Shown one piece after another: positions 63,172-64,000 of a stretch of DNA of 64,000 nt (the first letter of the stretch is position 1; the number at the start of each line of letters is the position of its first letter). The stretch is taken from positions 37,003-101,002 of the forward strand of contig WRIR01000007.1 of assembly GCA_009782605.1 (NCBI GenBank). Reading direction: 5' to 3'. The stretch is from Eggerthellaceae bacterium (GTDB lineage Bacteria; Actinomycetota; Coriobacteriia; Coriobacteriales; Eggerthellaceae). Under the pieces are notes generated by a model. That model did no database searches. It was not told the DNA's origin and worked only from the letters and a program-made list of their open reading frames with translations. The position numbers and the translations under genes were made by a program.

Positions 63172-63723
63172 GCCCCCTGCGCCCCCCTTCCCTTGTCGGT
63201 CAAAACCTAATCAACTCAGTCTACCCCACTTTCCCATCTCCCCTTCCCCTGTCCAAAAAAAGACAGCGAGGGCTCTTGCTTCGTCCCTCAGGCCCACACC
63301 AGTTGTTTTCCTTCCAGGTCCACACCAGTCAGCGAGGGTTCCTGCGGTGCCCGGGATTGCCCCGTTGTGCGGCTTAAGGTACGCGAAGGTAAGCGTAGAA
63401 GGGGTAAGGTTGGATGCCACAGGGAGCCGCAGCGTCGAGGTGTTACGGTGATCGTAAATCAGCGTAACTTGAAATGGCTGGCGTGATTGAGCGTTGGCAA
63501 AATGCGATATAGCTAACTGGTGCCACAATATTAAATATTAAACATGTGGTGAATCTTTCTGAGGCATCCTTCGTTAGGAAAGGACTTATTTAATATAAGC
63601 CCTTAAAGTGTTTTCGAGTACAGGTTTTTTGCTGCACTTCTCCTCAAATATCTCTTTTCTAGAACAGAGAAGAGCCACCAAAGCGGCTCTTCTCCTGCTC
63701 CCCCTAAAAAAGCCACCGGCGTT
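63172..63723. other. Long non-coding region with short repeats and a hairpin
   Basis: No supportable gene was found in these 552 bases. CAGCGAGGG-(C/T)-TC/TC-TTGC-like sequence occurs twice (about 63265 and 63336), and GG(C/T)CCACACCAGT twice (about 63291 and 63321), suggesting shuffled or duplicated fragments. From about 63500 the sequence becomes AT-rich. A perfect 9-bp stem AGAAGAGCC/GGCTCTTCT (63668-63676, 63685-63693) may be a terminator. The small minus-strand frame at 63211-63528 lacks initiation signals and family features. Confidence 0.45.
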
Positions 63724-63864
63724 TCAAGCGCTGAAAAAAATATCCAACGCTTTTCGCACCCCAGCCGACTCATTTGAAAGCTCTCCTTGAAAGCTATTTG
63801 CAACATATTCTTTGAGTTTTCTTCGTTGGTCTGGTCTGACGCGGATTACGAGGATCTTGGACAA
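63724..63864 (-). pseudogene. Ribbon-helix-helix-like small protein, probably truncated
   Basis: The minus-strand frame ending at TGA 63724-63726 encodes SKILVIRVRPDQRRKLKEYV, then ANSFQGELSNESAGVRKALD and IFFSA. A hydrophobic strand with alternating residues followed by two amphipathic helices, the second with S---VRKAL, is the pattern of CopG/Arc-type ribbon-helix-helix DNA-binding domains, as in antitoxins. The only nearby start is TTG 63864, without a ribosome-binding site, and the upstream frame is open but has no ATG. It may be a truncated antitoxin relic or a very small intact protein of 46 residues. Confidence 0.4.
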
Positions 63865-63924
63865 GGAGGAAAAGGGGGGTGCGTGTTAGGTGAAGTGGGG
63901 TAATTGGTATTGACAATATCTGAA

Positions 63925-63988
63925 TGAACAAAACAGAAGGACTTCCTTACAATCGTTGTTGTCAACACATCGAGAAGAAAGGAAGTCC
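63925..63988 (+). promoter_or_regulatory. Promoter and ribosome-binding-site-sequestering inverted repeat before a terminal reading frame
   Basis: TGAACA (63925-63930), 17 bases and TACAAT (63948-63953) form a possible promoter. GGACTTCCTT (63939-63948) and AAGGAAGTCC (63979-63988) are perfect 10-bp inverted repeats, and the right copy contains the ribosome-binding site AAGGAAG two bases before ATG 63991. If an upstream transcript reads through, the hairpin would hide that site, a trait known for transposase genes such as IS10's. Confidence 0.5.
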
Positions 63989-63990
63989 AA

Positions 63991-64000
63991 ATGAAGACTA
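63991..64000 (+). CDS. Start of a truncated reading frame, possibly a transposase
   Basis: ATG 63991 is followed only by AAGACTA before the window ends, giving MKT. The preceding ribosome-binding site and protective hairpin suggest a real gene, and the arrangement is reminiscent of an insertion-sequence transposase, but no protein motif is available. The call rests on context alone. Confidence 0.35.

Noticed and set aside
63211..63528. Minus-strand frame of 105 codons near the right edge
   Set aside because: There is no ribosome-binding site, no recognisable family, and it crosses short shuffled repeats; it was treated as non-coding.

Overview
The window looks like chromosomal DNA of a GC-rich, anaerobic, Gram-positive actinobacterium of the class Coriobacteriia, most likely Eggerthellaceae (relatives of Eggerthella, Gordonibacter, Adlercreutzia, Slackia). 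This is inferred from the gene set: a Tat-exported flavoprotein reductase divergent from a 12-helix LuxR regulator, a DMSO-reductase-type molybdoenzyme with Fe-S subunit and TorD chaperone, a giant 2-hydroxyacyl-CoA dehydratase activase, a formate/nitrite channel, BioY/BirA biotin salvage, and frequent GTG/TTG starts. No rRNA, tRNA, CRISPR array or complete insertion sequence was seen.

Layout. 1-2737: end of a polar amino-acid ABC importer (binding protein, permease, ATPase) and an unrecognised protein, with less GC bias than the rest. 2829-6689: relic of a 3-methyladenine glycosylase gene, the flavoprotein reductase and its divergent LuxR-type regulator, closed by a perfect 31-bp-arm palindrome. 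6710-9194: a MarR regulator with a three-site operator and its ABC exporter, lower in GC and probably acquired. 9324-20402: formate/nitrite channel and coaX, a two-component system, then a minus-strand block hpt-ftsH-folP/folK-birA-MATE-bioY. 20715-24457: a membrane-anchored pentapeptide-type beta-helix protein overlapping recQ. 24596-28122: PadR, a HAAS-type membrane protein, tlyA and a PFL/UPF0210 protein. 28489-38320: the giant activase, rsmI, a YgjP-like metalloprotein, an Ala/Pro-rich membrane protein with a VanW protein, and a PRC-barrel protein. 38619-43316: response regulator, sensor kinase, FtsX-like permease and ATPase in one minus-strand operon. 43453-47547: a site-2 protease without an evident PDZ domain, ispG and proS, tightly overlapping. 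47669-54703: a c-di-GMP phosphodiesterase, a mazF pseudogene, an orphan NrfD-like protein, a YtrA-type GntR regulator, an SPFH protein and an uncharacterised radical SAM enzyme. 54900-57124: an AT-richer island with alkC and a KilA-N gene. 57279-61199: the molybdoenzyme operon. 61372-64000: an ABC-F ATPase, a long region with a ribbon-helix-helix relic, and what looks like the left edge of a mobile gene.

How the genes work together. Respiration is represented by the Tat-lipoprotein flavoenzyme, the molybdoenzyme with its electron-transfer subunit and chaperone, and the formate/nitrite channel. Cofactor genes are interleaved with housekeeping ones: pantothenate kinase, folate synthesis, biotin uptake and ligation, and the late MEP-pathway enzyme IspG. 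Envelope and stress functions include FtsH, the site-2 protease, VanW, the SPFH protein and the RR-HK-ABC operon.

The strongest unusual signals are non-coding. Three long palindromes with arms of about 31 bp sit at or across the stop codons of the LuxR gene, recQ and proS. A second REP-like family, ATTGCGGG-N5-CCCGCAAT, recurs in at least four units. Among proteins, the site-2 protease with a winged-helix-like insert, the 11-residue-period beta-helix protein and the GntR/SPFH/radical SAM group are the best candidates for undescribed biology.
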